Source: an uncultured Colwellia sp. (GTDB lineage Bacteria; Pseudomonadota; Gammaproteobacteria; Enterobacterales; Alteromonadaceae). Taken from it: DNA of 64,000 bases. Positions 29,960 to 39,650 of this stretch are shown piece by piece. The notes under the pieces were generated by a model. The model was not told the DNA's origin. It did not search any database and saw nothing but the letters and a program-made list of their open reading frames with translations. Every line of letters starts with the position of its first letter. The first letter of the stretch is position 1. The position numbers and the translations under genes are program-made. Where the stretch lies: contig CAJXQM010000001.1 in the NCBI GenBank assembly GCA_913058145.1, positions 1-64,000 of the forward strand, read 5' to 3'.

Positions 29960-31045
29960 ATGTCGTCTACAACCCAAAAAAGTACCCTTAATGATATCCA
30001 TGTTAATGAAGAGCATGTATTAATTACCCCTGAGCAGCTTAAAGAAGCGCTGCCGTTAAAAGAATCTAGCCGAGAGTTTGTAAAGTCTGCTCGTAAAATA
30101 ATTGCAGATATTATTCATAAACGTGATCCGCGTTTATTAGTTATTAGTGGTCCTTGTTCAGTACATGATGTTGATGCAGCCAAAGAATATGCCCGTGAAC
30201 TTAAAAAGCTACACGATAAACATCAAGATTCTTTATATATTGTTATGCGAGTGTATTTTGAAAAGCCGCGTACCACGGTAGGCTGGAAAGGGTTAATTAA
30301 TGACCCTCACATGGATGGCTCGTTTGATGTTGAATCGGGCTTGAGAAAAGCGCGTGAATTATTGATTTATTTAACTGAACTTGGTTTACCGCTTGCCACT
30401 GAAGCGCTTGATCCAATCAGTCCGCAGTATTTAGCCGAGTTATTTAGTTGGTCGGCTATTGGTGCACGTACGACAGAATCACAAACCCATAGAGAAATGG
30501 CGAGTGGTTTGTCTATGCCTATTGGTTTTAAAAATGGCACCAATGGTAGTTTAGATGTAGCGATTAATGCCTTGCAATCAGCGGCCTCTTCACATCGCTT
30601 TATGGGCATTAACCGTCAAGGGCAGGTGGCTTTAATTAAAACGTCTGGCAACCCTGATGGCCATGTTATTTTACGTGGCGGTAAACAACCTAACTATGAC
30701 AGTGTGAACATTAGTGAATGTGAACAGGTTTTGGCTAAGCATAAATTACAGCCTGGCATCGTGGTAGATTGCAGTCATGGAAATTCAGCTAAAGACTATC
30801 GCCGTCAACCATTGGTTGCTACGAATGTTTTTAACCAAATTCGTGAAGGTAATAAGTCTATTATTGGCATTATGCTAGAAAGCAATATCAATGCGGGTAA
30901 TCAAAGTAGTGACTTAGCATTCGATGATATGGAATATGGTGTTTCAGTAACGGATGCTTGTATAGATTTAGACAGCACAAAAGCTTTATTAAATGAAGCA
31001 GATACAATGCTTAATGATACACTGAAGCTGCGTATTACGTTATAA
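29960..31045 (+). CDS. aroF: 3-deoxy-7-phosphoheptulonate synthase
   Basis: VISGPCSVHD, RVYFEKPRTTVGWKGLINDP, GFKNGTNG, VDCSHGNS; operon with tyrA suggests the Tyr-type isozyme. Confidence 0.93.
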   Translation: MSSTTQKSTLNDIHVNEEHVLITPEQLKEALPLKESSREFVKSARKIIADIIHKRDPRLLVISGPCSVHDVDAAKEYARELKKLHDKHQDSLYIVMRVYFEKPRTTVGWKGLINDPHMDGSFDVESGLRKARELLIYLTELGLPLATEALDPISPQYLAELFSWSAIGARTTESQTHREMASGLSMPIGFKNGTNGSLDVAINALQSAASSHRFMGINRQGQVALIKTSGNPDGHVILRGGKQPNYDSVNISECEQVLAKHKLQPGIVVDCSHGNSAKDYRRQPLVATNVFNQIREGNKSIIGIMLESNINAGNQSSDLAFDDMEYGVSVTDACIDLDSTKALLNEADTMLNDTLKLRITL

Positions 31046-31084
31046 GAAACGTTATAAGAAACGTTGTAAGAAACTTTATAAGAG
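31037..31084 (+). repeat. Four tandem 12-bp units (acgttataagaa) between aroF and tyrA
   Basis: acgttataagaa / acgttataagaa / acgttgtaagaa / actttataagag. Confidence 0.9.
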
Positions 31085-31089
31085 AAAAT

Positions 31090-32223
31090 ATGAGTAATTT
31101 TGATGACAATCTTAAAGTTTTACGAGACGAGATTGATGAAATTGATAGCCAGTTAGTTGCCTTGCTAGCAAAACGTTTAACCGTTACAACGAAAGTTGGC
31201 GCACTTAAAAGCCTTGAAGGTGTTCCTATTTTTGCACCTGAGCGAGAAGCCACGTTAATTAGTAAACGTAGAGAGCAAGCTGAAGAGGCCGGTTTGAGCG
31301 GTGACTTAATTGAAGATGTCTTACGTCGCTTGATGCGCGACTCTTATGTAAGCCAAGATGCTAGCGGTTATCAATGTATTAACCCCAATTGTAAAAAAGT
31401 GGTCGTTGTTGGTGGTAAAGGACAATTAGGGGGCGTTTTTGTTGATTTATTTAAACGTTCAGGATATCAAGTAGCTATTATTGAACAAGATGATTGGCCT
31501 AATAGTGATGCTATTTTAGCCGAGGCTAGTTTGGTGATTGTTTCAGTACCTATTCGCTTAACGTCAGTGGTTATTCATCAGTTAAATAACTTACCTGCTG
31601 ACTGTATTTTAGCTGATTTTACTAGTGTAAAAGAGTCTCCCTTATATGAAATGATGAAAGTGCATTCAGGGCCTGTTGTCGGTTTACACCCAATGTTTGG
31701 CCCCGATGTGACGGGATTAATTAAACAAACCATTATTGTTTGTGATGGGCGAAATGAATCACAATATCAATGGTTGTTAAAACAGTTCCAAGTGTGGGGT
31801 GCTAAAATTTATCAAGTACCTGCTCACGGGCATGATCAGGCTATGTCGATGGTTCAAGTCATGCGACATTTCTCTACCATTGCTTACGGATACCATTTGA
31901 TGGCCGAAGGGGCTGATATTGAGAATTTGGTTAATATGAGTTCACCCATTTATCGATTAGAATTGATCATGGTAGGTCGATTATTTGCACAAAATCCTAT
32001 TTTATATTCAGATATTATTTTTTCGAATCCCGATAATGTCACTATGATGAAACGTTTTGCTTATCGTTTTCTTGAGTTATTAGGAGATGTTGAAAAAGGT
32101 GATAAAGAAGCTTTTGTGACTATGTTTAAGCAAGTTTCACATTGGTTTGGTGATTATGCAGATGACTTTTTGGCCGAAAGTAAAACGATGCTATTAAAGG
32201 CCAATGAGTTAAAAAAACACTAG
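31090..32223 (+). CDS. tyrA: Bifunctional chorismate mutase/prephenate dehydrogenase
   Basis: CM domain LRDEIDEIDSQLVALLAKR plus VVVVGGKGQLGGVFVDLFKRSGY and GLHPMFGPD. Confidence 0.96.
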   Translation: MSNFDDNLKVLRDEIDEIDSQLVALLAKRLTVTTKVGALKSLEGVPIFAPEREATLISKRREQAEEAGLSGDLIEDVLRRLMRDSYVSQDASGYQCINPNCKKVVVVGGKGQLGGVFVDLFKRSGYQVAIIEQDDWPNSDAILAEASLVIVSVPIRLTSVVIHQLNNLPADCILADFTSVKESPLYEMMKVHSGPVVGLHPMFGPDVTGLIKQTIIVCDGRNESQYQWLLKQFQVWGAKIYQVPAHGHDQAMSMVQVMRHFSTIAYGYHLMAEGADIENLVNMSSPIYRLELIMVGRLFAQNPILYSDIIFSNPDNVTMMKRFAYRFLELLGDVEKGDKEAFVTMFKQVSHWFGDYADDFLAESKTMLLKANELKKH

Positions 32224-32321
32224 CCCGCCTGTTATACTCGATTGTTAATTTAGATAAACGTTACTCGAAATACTATTATTTTTTTAGTATTTGAGTCAAT
32301 GTATTATTGACGTGTGCTAAG

Positions 32322-33068
32322 TTAGTTGTGGGCCGCCAACTGTAATAAAGCCAGTAAAACTTCACCACCTAATTGGTTGGTTATAATTCCCTGTTGGCCA
32401 CCTATTGCGGTTAACTTCACGTCATGAAGTTCTATTTTTTCAGATAAACCATTATTCACTATATTCAACACGACGGTGTTTATCATAATTGTTGAAATAT
32501 TTATCTTGCCTTGAGGTTTTCCTCGATTTTTCTTTGCTTTAGTGTGCTCAATAATTGGACCGGCTTGCGGATTTTTTTGGGCATATTCTACGGCGTTGAG
32601 TTGAGGGTTATTTTTAGCGTATATTTTGGCACTTATATTGGGATATAACTCAGGGTAGTCTTGGGCCAGGGTAGAACTAATTTTCTCAATCAGTTGATCT
32701 ATATTACTTGTTTTACCTGAGTTTTTTTCACTATTTAAAATAAGCTTATTGATTGTTATTGTATTTATTGTTGTTAATAAAGGTTGGCTGGGCTGCCTTT
32801 CTAATTCACTATGCGCTAGATCAATAATAATGGCATGTTTGGCTTGATGACCGCTTATGTTTAACAAGTTAAAATTCGTAAATTCCCCGGAGCCTGTACT
32901 TGACGAAAAATCAGCTAAATCTACAGTGGCTTTTTGACCACTGTAGTAATATCCTTGTAATTCAATTTGACTTTTAAGGTATTCGTTTAACGATCCATTG
33001 GCTAAAAACCAAAGCATAGAGCTAAGCGTTACTAATAAGGTAAAAGCTAAAACAGCTAGTTTATTCAA
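32322..33068 (-). CDS. Hypothetical membrane-anchored protein
   Basis: N-terminal hydrophobic anchor; beta-rich remainder weakly reminiscent of AsmA-like proteins. Confidence 0.6.
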   Translation of the reverse strand: MNKLAVLAFTLLVTLSSMLWFLANGSLNEYLKSQIELQGYYYSGQKATVDLADFSSSTGSGEFTNFNLLNISGHQAKHAIIIDLAHSELERQPSQPLLTTINTITINKLILNSEKNSGKTSNIDQLIEKISSTLAQDYPELYPNISAKIYAKNNPQLNAVEYAQKNPQAGPIIEHTKAKKNRGKPQGKINISTIMINTVVLNIVNNGLSEKIELHDVKLTAIGGQQGIITNQLGGEVLLALLQLAAHN

Positions 33069-33114
33069 AGGAAAGCCTTTTTTTTCTAAGGAGTAATAAG
33101 ATATGATGTTTTAC

Positions 33115-33149
33115 TATAAAAAAGCCGTTACGGATTGGGGTAACGGCTT
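33115..33149 (-). terminator. Intrinsic terminator after pheA
   Basis: Minus strand aagccgttac-cccaatcc-gtaacggcttttttat. Confidence 0.85.
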
Positions 33150-33180
33150 GATATTTTGTGCAGGTTTTACATGTAAGTTA

Positions 33181-34359
33181 CTATATTATTGCACTACTGG
33201 GTACAATTGTTGGACTAATATGCTCAATAGGGTAACATCCTAATACTTTGATAAAATTAGTATGTTCGGTCATTTCATTAATCGCTTCTTGTAGCGCGAA
33301 AATTTTCAAATTTGCTTCGACATCAATATAAAACATTTCTTCCCAAGGGCGACCTTGGATTGGGCGAGACTCAAGCTTACACATATTAATACCTTTTTCT
33401 TTTAGTACCAATAAACATTCTACTAATGCACCTGCTTTTTGTCCTGTTGATAAAATAATGGTTGTTTTTGCTGGTATTTGTTCAGCAACATCTACAGATT
33501 TTCTTGCGACCAAGATAAAGCGTGTTTTGTTTTCATTTTGATTAGCAATTGATTTTTCTAATGCTTGTAATTTATAGAGTTGCCCGCCTTCTTCACTGCC
33601 AATGACCGCCACTGTGTCATCTTGCAATTTGGACGCTTTAACCATAGCATCAGCAGTGCTCTCGCAGTATTCTATACGTATATTATTTTGTTTATCTAAA
33701 AAATTACTACACTGTGCAAAGGGTTGACCATGAGCATAAATCGTTTTAATTTTATCTAAACGCGTATCGACTGCTGTCAGTAAACAATGCTCTATTGGTT
33801 GAGTGATTTCACCCACAATAGATAAATTAGTATGCTGCAACAAGTCATACACTTCGTTGATACTACCCGAGCTGGTATTTTCAATAGGCAACATTCCGTA
33901 ATCTACTTGACCCGATTCCACTTGTTGCAGAATATCACTGAAATTTTGACAACCAGACTCAATTATTGTTTCTGCGCGTCGAGAGAAGTATCGATGGCTA
34001 GCCAAATAACTATATGAGCCTTTATCACCTAGAAAAGCAACGCTAATTGTTGGTGTTTGAGTATCAGGATTTGCTAAGCGTTGTAATAAAGCTTGTTGAT
34101 TTAATACCGAGTCTTCAATGATAGTTTGAAAAATACTAGTAACATAGTGGGCATCTAAACCGAGTGTTTTACCCTGTTTTATTAAACGAATTAACAGCTC
34201 TTGTTCGCGTTGCTGATCCCTAATAGGACGAATCTGCTGTATTTTACTTTTAGCAACATTGAGTGTGAGTGCGCGACGTTTAGCAAACAAGGTAAGTAAT
34301 TCTTGATCTAAAGTGGTTATTTGTTTACGTATTTCGTTTAAATCTAATTTTTCGCTCAC
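33181..34359 (-). CDS. pheA: Bifunctional chorismate mutase/prephenate dehydratase
   Basis: CM domain plus FLGDKGSYSYLASHRYF, LPIENTSSGSINEVYDLL, INMCKLESRPIQGRPWEEMFYID. Confidence 0.96.
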   Translation of the reverse strand: MSEKLDLNEIRKQITTLDQELLTLFAKRRALTLNVAKSKIQQIRPIRDQQREQELLIRLIKQGKTLGLDAHYVTSIFQTIIEDSVLNQQALLQRLANPDTQTPTISVAFLGDKGSYSYLASHRYFSRRAETIIESGCQNFSDILQQVESGQVDYGMLPIENTSSGSINEVYDLLQHTNLSIVGEITQPIEHCLLTAVDTRLDKIKTIYAHGQPFAQCSNFLDKQNNIRIEYCESTADAMVKASKLQDDTVAVIGSEEGGQLYKLQALEKSIANQNENKTRFILVARKSVDVAEQIPAKTTIILSTGQKAGALVECLLVLKEKGINMCKLESRPIQGRPWEEMFYIDVEANLKIFALQEAINEMTEHTNFIKVLGCYPIEHISPTIVPSSAII

Positions 34360-34456
34360 TGTGTTTTCCTGTTTTTTCTCTAGAGCAGCTACTCTATCTA
34401 GCTTTACTGAATTATGTCAACAGTTTATTTAGACTGTTTTAATTTACTTATCTCTT

Positions 34457-34855
34457 TTATGGGATACATTGCCAAATAATGGCAAAACTGCTTAGTGTGG
34501 CTACACCCCAAACCAAGGAACGTAGTTTATCTATATTCACTAAATATAAGACGTTATACAGTATACGTGCACACACATGTACTATCGCGAGTAAGACTAT
34601 ATTTTTATCAGTGTTTTGTGTGGCTATTGCTAATAAAACTGCAGGAGCGAAAATTATTAATGATTCAAAAGCATTTTGATGTGCAGCTAATGCACGCGCA
34701 CCAAAACCGGTTAGCTTACTTTGTTGATCGCGTGGGTGATTATTATTATAACCACCCAATTTATTCATAGCATAAGCAACGGGTCCTTTTGCTAGAAAGG
34801 GTAATAGTGTTGCAATAAATAAGCACCAAATTAATGTTGTCATTGTTGTTCCCAT
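34457..34855 (-). CDS. MAPEG family protein
   Basis: Small four-TM protein; ALAAHQNAFESLIIFAPAVLLA, ARILYNVLYLVNIDKLRSLVW. Confidence 0.85.
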   Translation of the reverse strand: MGTTMTTLIWCLFIATLLPFLAKGPVAYAMNKLGGYNNNHPRDQQSKLTGFGARALAAHQNAFESLIIFAPAVLLAIATQNTDKNIVLLAIVHVCARILYNVLYLVNIDKLRSLVWGVATLSSFAIIWQCIP

Positions 34856-35131
34856 TGTTGTCGTTGTTATTATTAAACTTAAAATTTTACCCCATTATTG
34901 TATTCTTTTCTATAACGATGACATCAACAGATATCCTATTTTGCTAGTGGGCATATGATATATATCTGCTTCTTTAATAATAACTGATTAAAATAAACTA
35001 GTGAAGTATTTGATTTTTATGATGTAAGACAAAATTCTATATTTGATTAGATTTTCACCTTAATACTGCTATAATTTTATTAACGGAATTTTACTTATTT
35101 AAGTTTATGCTTAAATTTTTAGGGGTGTCAA

Positions 35132-35476
35132 ATGGATGAGTCAATGTCAAAACATGTTCAAGTTGGAGAATGGATTTTCGAAGTAAAAATGGTTCGAGCA
35201 TTAAAAGTCTCTGAATACGGTAAACCTTATTCGGCGATTGCAAATTGTAATATTAATGGCGATGTCATGTATGTAGATGGTTTGTTGACAAAAAACGAGC
35301 AAATGTTTACTAAAAGTGACTTTAATAGTTTTAATGATTTTTGTTATAAAATGGGACTTAAACAGTGCTCTTATCATCGATATCAAAACGGTCAATCAAA
35401 AACTAAAGATGTGATGATTATCCCGAGTATAGAACCACAGTTGCAAAAAAACACCCCGATAATACTGATTAAGTAA
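35132..35476 (+). CDS. Hypothetical protein
   Basis: 114-aa ORF with plausible start; no recognised domain. Confidence 0.55.
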   Translation: MDESMSKHVQVGEWIFEVKMVRALKVSEYGKPYSAIANCNINGDVMYVDGLLTKNEQMFTKSDFNSFNDFCYKMGLKQCSYHRYQNGQSKTKDVMIIPSIEPQLQKNTPIILIK

Positions 35477-35582
35477 TCGGTTGAATCGCGTTATTATAGT
35501 ATTGGAAACCACTAAAGAAAGTTTGTCTCGGTGCTGTTTATTGTTAGAATAGCACATCAATCATTTACGATTAAAAATCACC

Positions 35583-36134
35583 ATGGCATCACTTCAAGAT
35601 CAATTACTTAAAGCGGGTTTAACAACCAAGCAAAAAACACGTCAAGCCAATGTAGATAAACGTAAGAAAAACAAACAAAAGCGCAGTGGTGTACAACATG
35701 GTGCTAGTTTACAAGAACAAGTTCAGCAGGACTTAGCCAAGGCTAAAACAGATAAACAAACAAAAGATAATACATTAAATGAATTGAAGCAGCAGCAACT
35801 CGCTGATAAAGAGCAATTCTTACGTATCAAACAAATATTAACACACCATCAGATTAAAAATGTTGGAGGTGATAATGATTACAACTATACCTTCGATACA
35901 ACCATAAAAAAATTGCCATTAGATGCGGTGACCCATAAAGCATTAGTCAATGGCCGTTTAGCATTGTATGGTTTAGATAACGTCACTTATTTAGTTACTC
36001 GTGAAACAGCCGAAAAATTGAGTGAGTTAGATAACAGTATTGTGTTGGTACAAAATGATAAAGCGCGTGATGAAAAAGTGGATGTAAATGACCCTTATGC
36101 AGACTATCAAATTCCAGATGACCTGATGTGGTAA
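35583..36134 (+). CDS. DUF2058 family protein (YaiL-like)
   Basis: MASLQDQLLKAGLTTKQKTRQANVDKRKKNKQKR... typical N-terminus. Confidence 0.88.
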   Translation: MASLQDQLLKAGLTTKQKTRQANVDKRKKNKQKRSGVQHGASLQEQVQQDLAKAKTDKQTKDNTLNELKQQQLADKEQFLRIKQILTHHQIKNVGGDNDYNYTFDTTIKKLPLDAVTHKALVNGRLALYGLDNVTYLVTRETAEKLSELDNSIVLVQNDKARDEKVDVNDPYADYQIPDDLMW

Positions 36135-36277
36135 GTCAATTTAACTTACCCATATTATTACTGTGAATACTAATAATCATTAGGTAAAAATACTATTTCT
36201 GTAAATCCTTATGTAATAATACAATGATAGCAACACAAAGTTGTCAGGTTGCTATGGCCTATGAGGATAGAAATAAT

Positions 36278-36415
36278 ATGTCAAATAATACTGAGTTGAA
36301 TGTTGATAAATGTAGTAATGAGCAAAAAACAATGCAACAACAATTGGCCGAGGCTAATAATGAAATTGCTGACTTAAAACTACAAATAGCGTGGTTAGAA
36401 CGCTCTTATGAATGA
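36278..36415 (+). CDS. Short coiled-coil hypothetical protein
   Basis: 45-aa ORF ending before a terminator; coding status uncertain. Confidence 0.4.
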   Translation: MSNNTELNVDKCSNEQKTMQQQLAEANNEIADLKLQIAWLERSYE

Positions 36416-36445
36416 TGCATTTAGACTAACTGAAATAAATTAAAT

Positions 36446-36482
36446 AAAAGGCTAATGTAAGTAATTACATTAGCCTTTTTCT
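36446..36482. terminator. Intrinsic terminator
   Basis: aaaaggctaatgtaa-gtaa-ttacattagcctttttt, 15-bp stem. Confidence 0.9.
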
Positions 36483-36648
36483 TTGCCGTAATTTTATTTG
36501 TGGCTATTTGATATAAAGTAAAATAACCTTTTTAATAAATGATTATAGTTAGCTAGACATTTCTGGTATTCATTACTTGCATTAACACGAGTTCATGCTA
36601 TTTTCTTGGTCAATCTCATTTATAAAAATTTAATTTAAGGAATTTTTC

Positions 36649-37224
36649 ATGCCAAAGGCTAGTGATATAAAGAAAAACGCTGCGATAGAGCATAACGGTA
36701 AAGTATTAATTGTTCGAGATATTACTCGCTCTGTTCCACAAGGTCGAGCCGGGGGAAGCTTATATCGTATGCGTTTATATGATGTGGTTACCGGGGTTAA
36801 AGTTGATGAAACTTTTAAGGCCGATGATACGCTTAATTTTGCAGATTTAAGTCGTCGCCCATCAATGTTTTCATATATTGATGGCGATGAATATGTTTTT
36901 ATGGATAATGAAGACTACACCCCATACAACTTAAATAAAGAAAGTATCAGCGAAGCGCTAGTCTTTATTAACGAAGATACTCAGGGGTTGTCTGTGATCC
37001 TTGTCGATGAAGTTCCTGTTGCAATTGATCTTCCAGCCTCTGTTGATTTAGTGATTACGGAAACTGATCCTTCTATAAAAGGAGCCTCAGCCAGTGCCAG
37101 AACTAAACCAGCAACCCTTTCAACAGGCTTGATTGTTCAGGTGCCAGAGCATATTTCTACCGGTGATAGAATTAAAGTTAACACCAGTGAGCATAAATTT
37201 ATGGGTCGTGCAGACTCTAAATAA
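36649..37224 (+). CDS. yeiP: Elongation factor P-like protein (YeiP/EfpL)
   Basis: EF-P fold: [52 protein letters not shown]. Confidence 0.93.
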   Translation: MPKASDIKKNAAIEHNGKVLIVRDITRSVPQGRAGGSLYRMRLYDVVTGVKVDETFKADDTLNFADLSRRPSMFSYIDGDEYVFMDNEDYTPYNLNKESISEALVFINEDTQGLSVILVDEVPVAIDLPASVDLVITETDPSIKGASASARTKPATLSTGLIVQVPEHISTGDRIKVNTSEHKFMGRADSK

Positions 37225-37305
37225 TACATGCCTATTTAGATCAATCAGGAACCTAGCTTGAGTGAGTAGAATGTGTCAAATAAAACCATAAATCCTTCCT
37301 TCGAG

Positions 37306-37362
37306 CCTTCGACAGGCTCAGGATGAACGGAAACACTCCGTTTGCCCTGAGCCTGTCGAAGG
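37306..37362. repeat. Mobile-type palindromic repeat (CCTTCGACAGGCTCAGG...CCTGAGCCTGTCGAAGG)
   Basis: 17-bp perfect inverted arms (37306-37322 / 37346-37362) with nested acgga/tccgt; ORF translation shows the familiar FDRLRANG / LSLSKAR pseudo-peptides. Confidence 0.9.
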
Positions 37363-37435
37363 GAACAGTCGAATATGACGTTATTAATAAACTCCTGAGT
37401 AAAGTACATAGGCAAGAAATAATAATAGGTAACAT

Positions 37436-38380
37436 ATGACAAGTATTGGTGTTTTAGGGAAAGAATGGGGCAATGACGAAAGGCAACAATGGTTTAATGA
37501 ACAAATTATTAAACGCAGTTATCAAGATGAAGTTATTAGTCAAATTACTCGGTTAAAACCTTACTTTACTGTGCATCAATACGGTGCTTTAACACTTGAT
37601 GCACAAAAGTACCCATTGTTTGCTCTCAAGAGTAAAAACTGGAACAAAGAAAAAAAAACAGTATTAATCACTGGTGGTGTTCATGGCTATGAAACTAGTG
37701 GCGTACAAGGAGCCTTGCAGTTTTTACACAATGAAGCTGATATAGATACTAATAGCTACAGCGAACTATTTAATATCATTGTTGTACCTTGCGTAAGCCC
37801 TTGGGCTTACGAAACGATTAATCGATGGAATAATAAAGCGATTGATCCTAATCGCTCTTTTTATGCTAATAGTCCTGCACAAGAGTCATCCTTATTAATT
37901 ACATTTATTGCGGGTTTAGATACTGATATTAGTGTTCATATTGATTTGCATGAAACAACTGATACCGATAACACTGTTTTTAGACCCGCTTTAGCTGCAC
38001 GTGATGCGATAGAGCAAAAAAGCTGGGATATTCCAGACGGTTTTTATTTAGTTGGGGATAGCCTTAACCCGCAAATAAAATTTCAGAAAGCTATTATTAA
38101 GGCTGTTAAAGCCGTTACTCATATTGCTCCTGCGGATGAGAATAGTAAGCTTATTGGTGAAGTACTTGAGCAGTTTGGCGTTATCAATTATGCGGGCAGA
38201 GAGCTGGGTCTTTGTATGGGGCTAACTGATGCGACTTATGTAACGACCACTGAAGTGTATCCAGATAGCCTTAAAGTTGATGATGAAAATTGTATTGTAG
38301 CGCAAGTTGCTGCGATAACAGGAGCACTTGATTTTATTATTAATGAATCTGCTTACTCGTTAATTAAAAATAAAACTTGA
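37436..38380 (+). CDS. M14 family metallocarboxypeptidase-like protein
   Basis: GGVHGYETSGVQGAL (HxxE), VVPCVSPWAYETINRWNNKAIDPNRSF, SVHIDLHETTDTD. Confidence 0.85.
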   Translation: MTSIGVLGKEWGNDERQQWFNEQIIKRSYQDEVISQITRLKPYFTVHQYGALTLDAQKYPLFALKSKNWNKEKKTVLITGGVHGYETSGVQGALQFLHNEADIDTNSYSELFNIIVVPCVSPWAYETINRWNNKAIDPNRSFYANSPAQESSLLITFIAGLDTDISVHIDLHETTDTDNTVFRPALAARDAIEQKSWDIPDGFYLVGDSLNPQIKFQKAIIKAVKAVTHIAPADENSKLIGEVLEQFGVINYAGRELGLCMGLTDATYVTTTEVYPDSLKVDDENCIVAQVAAITGALDFIINESAYSLIKNKT

Positions 38381-38444
38381 GAATAAAGAAAAGAAAAGAA
38401 AAGGGCTAAACATCGAATGTGTTAACCCCTTACAATGATACCTG

Positions 38445-38497
38445 CCCACTTGAAGGTGCTCGTTTCAGGAAGTATGAATCATGAGTTTTCAAGTGGG
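38445..38497. other. Inverted repeat with structured 33-nt interior in a convergent intergenic region
   Basis: cccacttgaa (38445-38454) / ttcaagtggg (38488-38497). Confidence 0.5.
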
Positions 38498-38519
38498 GCG
38501 GTTATATAGATAAATGGTT

Positions 38520-39476
38520 TTAATATGCCAATGGCGAAATGTAACCGTCTGGTTTTAAGGCGAGTACATCACAATTTAGTTGATCAATAACATGCTCTGC
38601 CGTGTTGCCAATTAAGGCCGCTGAAATCCCTGTTCTACCTATCGTACCCAGAATAACCATCTCAGCATCAAGTTTAGCGGCAACTTGCTCTATTACCGTT
38701 TCTGGAAGGCCTTCTTTAATATGCGTGTTAACAACGCTAATATCAAATTTATTCGCATGAGCAATCATAGCCTGCTTATGATGCTTAAGCATAGTCTCGT
38801 TGTACTCAGTTGAATTAAATTCAGGAATTTCAATCGCGATGTTAACGGGGGTTCCAGGAAACGAATTAACTAGATGAACATTAGCCTGAATTAATTGTGC
38901 TAGTTGTTTGGCTTCTTTTGTGATTTTTGCATTGAGCGAATGATGCTCAGCTTCATCACTACCTACATTAACAGCAGCGATAACATTACCATTACTTGGC
39001 CATTCATGTTCTTTTACCAGTAAGACAGGGCAGGGGCATTTACGTAAAATATGCCAATCAGTAGGTGTGAAAATGACTGATTTGAATTTGTCATGTTGAT
39101 GAGTACCTTTTATGACAAGATCATAATTTTTCTTAATCACTAGTTCAATAATGGCCTCAAATGGACGGTTGTGCCAGACCACTTGACAATTGATTTCTAT
39201 ATCAGTATTTAACTCATTGATAAGGTTTTCTAGCCAAAGCTTTTTGTCTTTTACCATTGACTGACGCATAACATCACGTTCTTCACTAGAGAGTATGGTG
39301 GTCATTTCATACGAAAAATCAAAAATACTTAGGAATGCACTGACTTTTGTTGGGCTGGCATTATTGTGGTTTATTTTAGAGGCTAAATCTATTGCTCTTT
39401 TTAAGGCTTTCTGTTCATTGGTTGTCGGGTCGATGACTACTAAAATATTTTGATAAGTTTCCATAACAAATCTCAC
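38520..39476 (-). CDS. uspE: Tandem-domain universal stress protein (UspE)
   Basis: Two USP domains; C-terminal MVILGTIGRTGISAALIGNTAEHVIDQLNCDVLALKP; located next to fnr. Confidence 0.93.
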   Translation of the reverse strand: MRFVMETYQNILVVIDPTTNEQKALKRAIDLASKINHNNASPTKVSAFLSIFDFSYEMTTILSSEERDVMRQSMVKDKKLWLENLINELNTDIEINCQVVWHNRPFEAIIELVIKKNYDLVIKGTHQHDKFKSVIFTPTDWHILRKCPCPVLLVKEHEWPSNGNVIAAVNVGSDEAEHHSLNAKITKEAKQLAQLIQANVHLVNSFPGTPVNIAIEIPEFNSTEYNETMLKHHKQAMIAHANKFDISVVNTHIKEGLPETVIEQVAAKLDAEMVILGTIGRTGISAALIGNTAEHVIDQLNCDVLALKPDGYISPLAY

Positions 39477-39566
39477 TCTGATGAAATTAAAAGACTAACT
39501 TGTATAACGCTTAGTTAACTTATAGCAAAAGTGTGGAATTAATGCTTGTTTTAAATCAATTTGTTG

Positions 39567-39623
39567 TAATTTATCAAGCAGCTAATTTAATTAGTATTAT
39601 TAAATTAGCTGCTTGATAAATTA
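39567..39623. repeat. Perfect 24-bp inverted repeat, 9-nt loop, between etrA and uspE
   Basis: taatttatcaagcagctaatttaa - ttagtatta - ttaaattagctgcttgataaatta. Confidence 0.9.
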
Positions 39624-39650
39624 GTTTAGTACTGAGCATAACGAGTTAGG

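Noticed and set aside
31035-31253. 72-aa minus-strand ORF ending FLTTFLITFLIT
   Set aside because: Shadow of the tyrA start and the 12-bp tandem repeat.
36278-36415. SlyX assignment for the short coiled-coil ORF
   Set aside because: Only generic coiled-coil similarity; lacks the SlyX C-terminal region.
37245-37442. Two overlapping minus-strand ORFs containing FDRLRANG / LSLSKAR
   Set aside because: Translation of a palindromic repeat element, not a gene.
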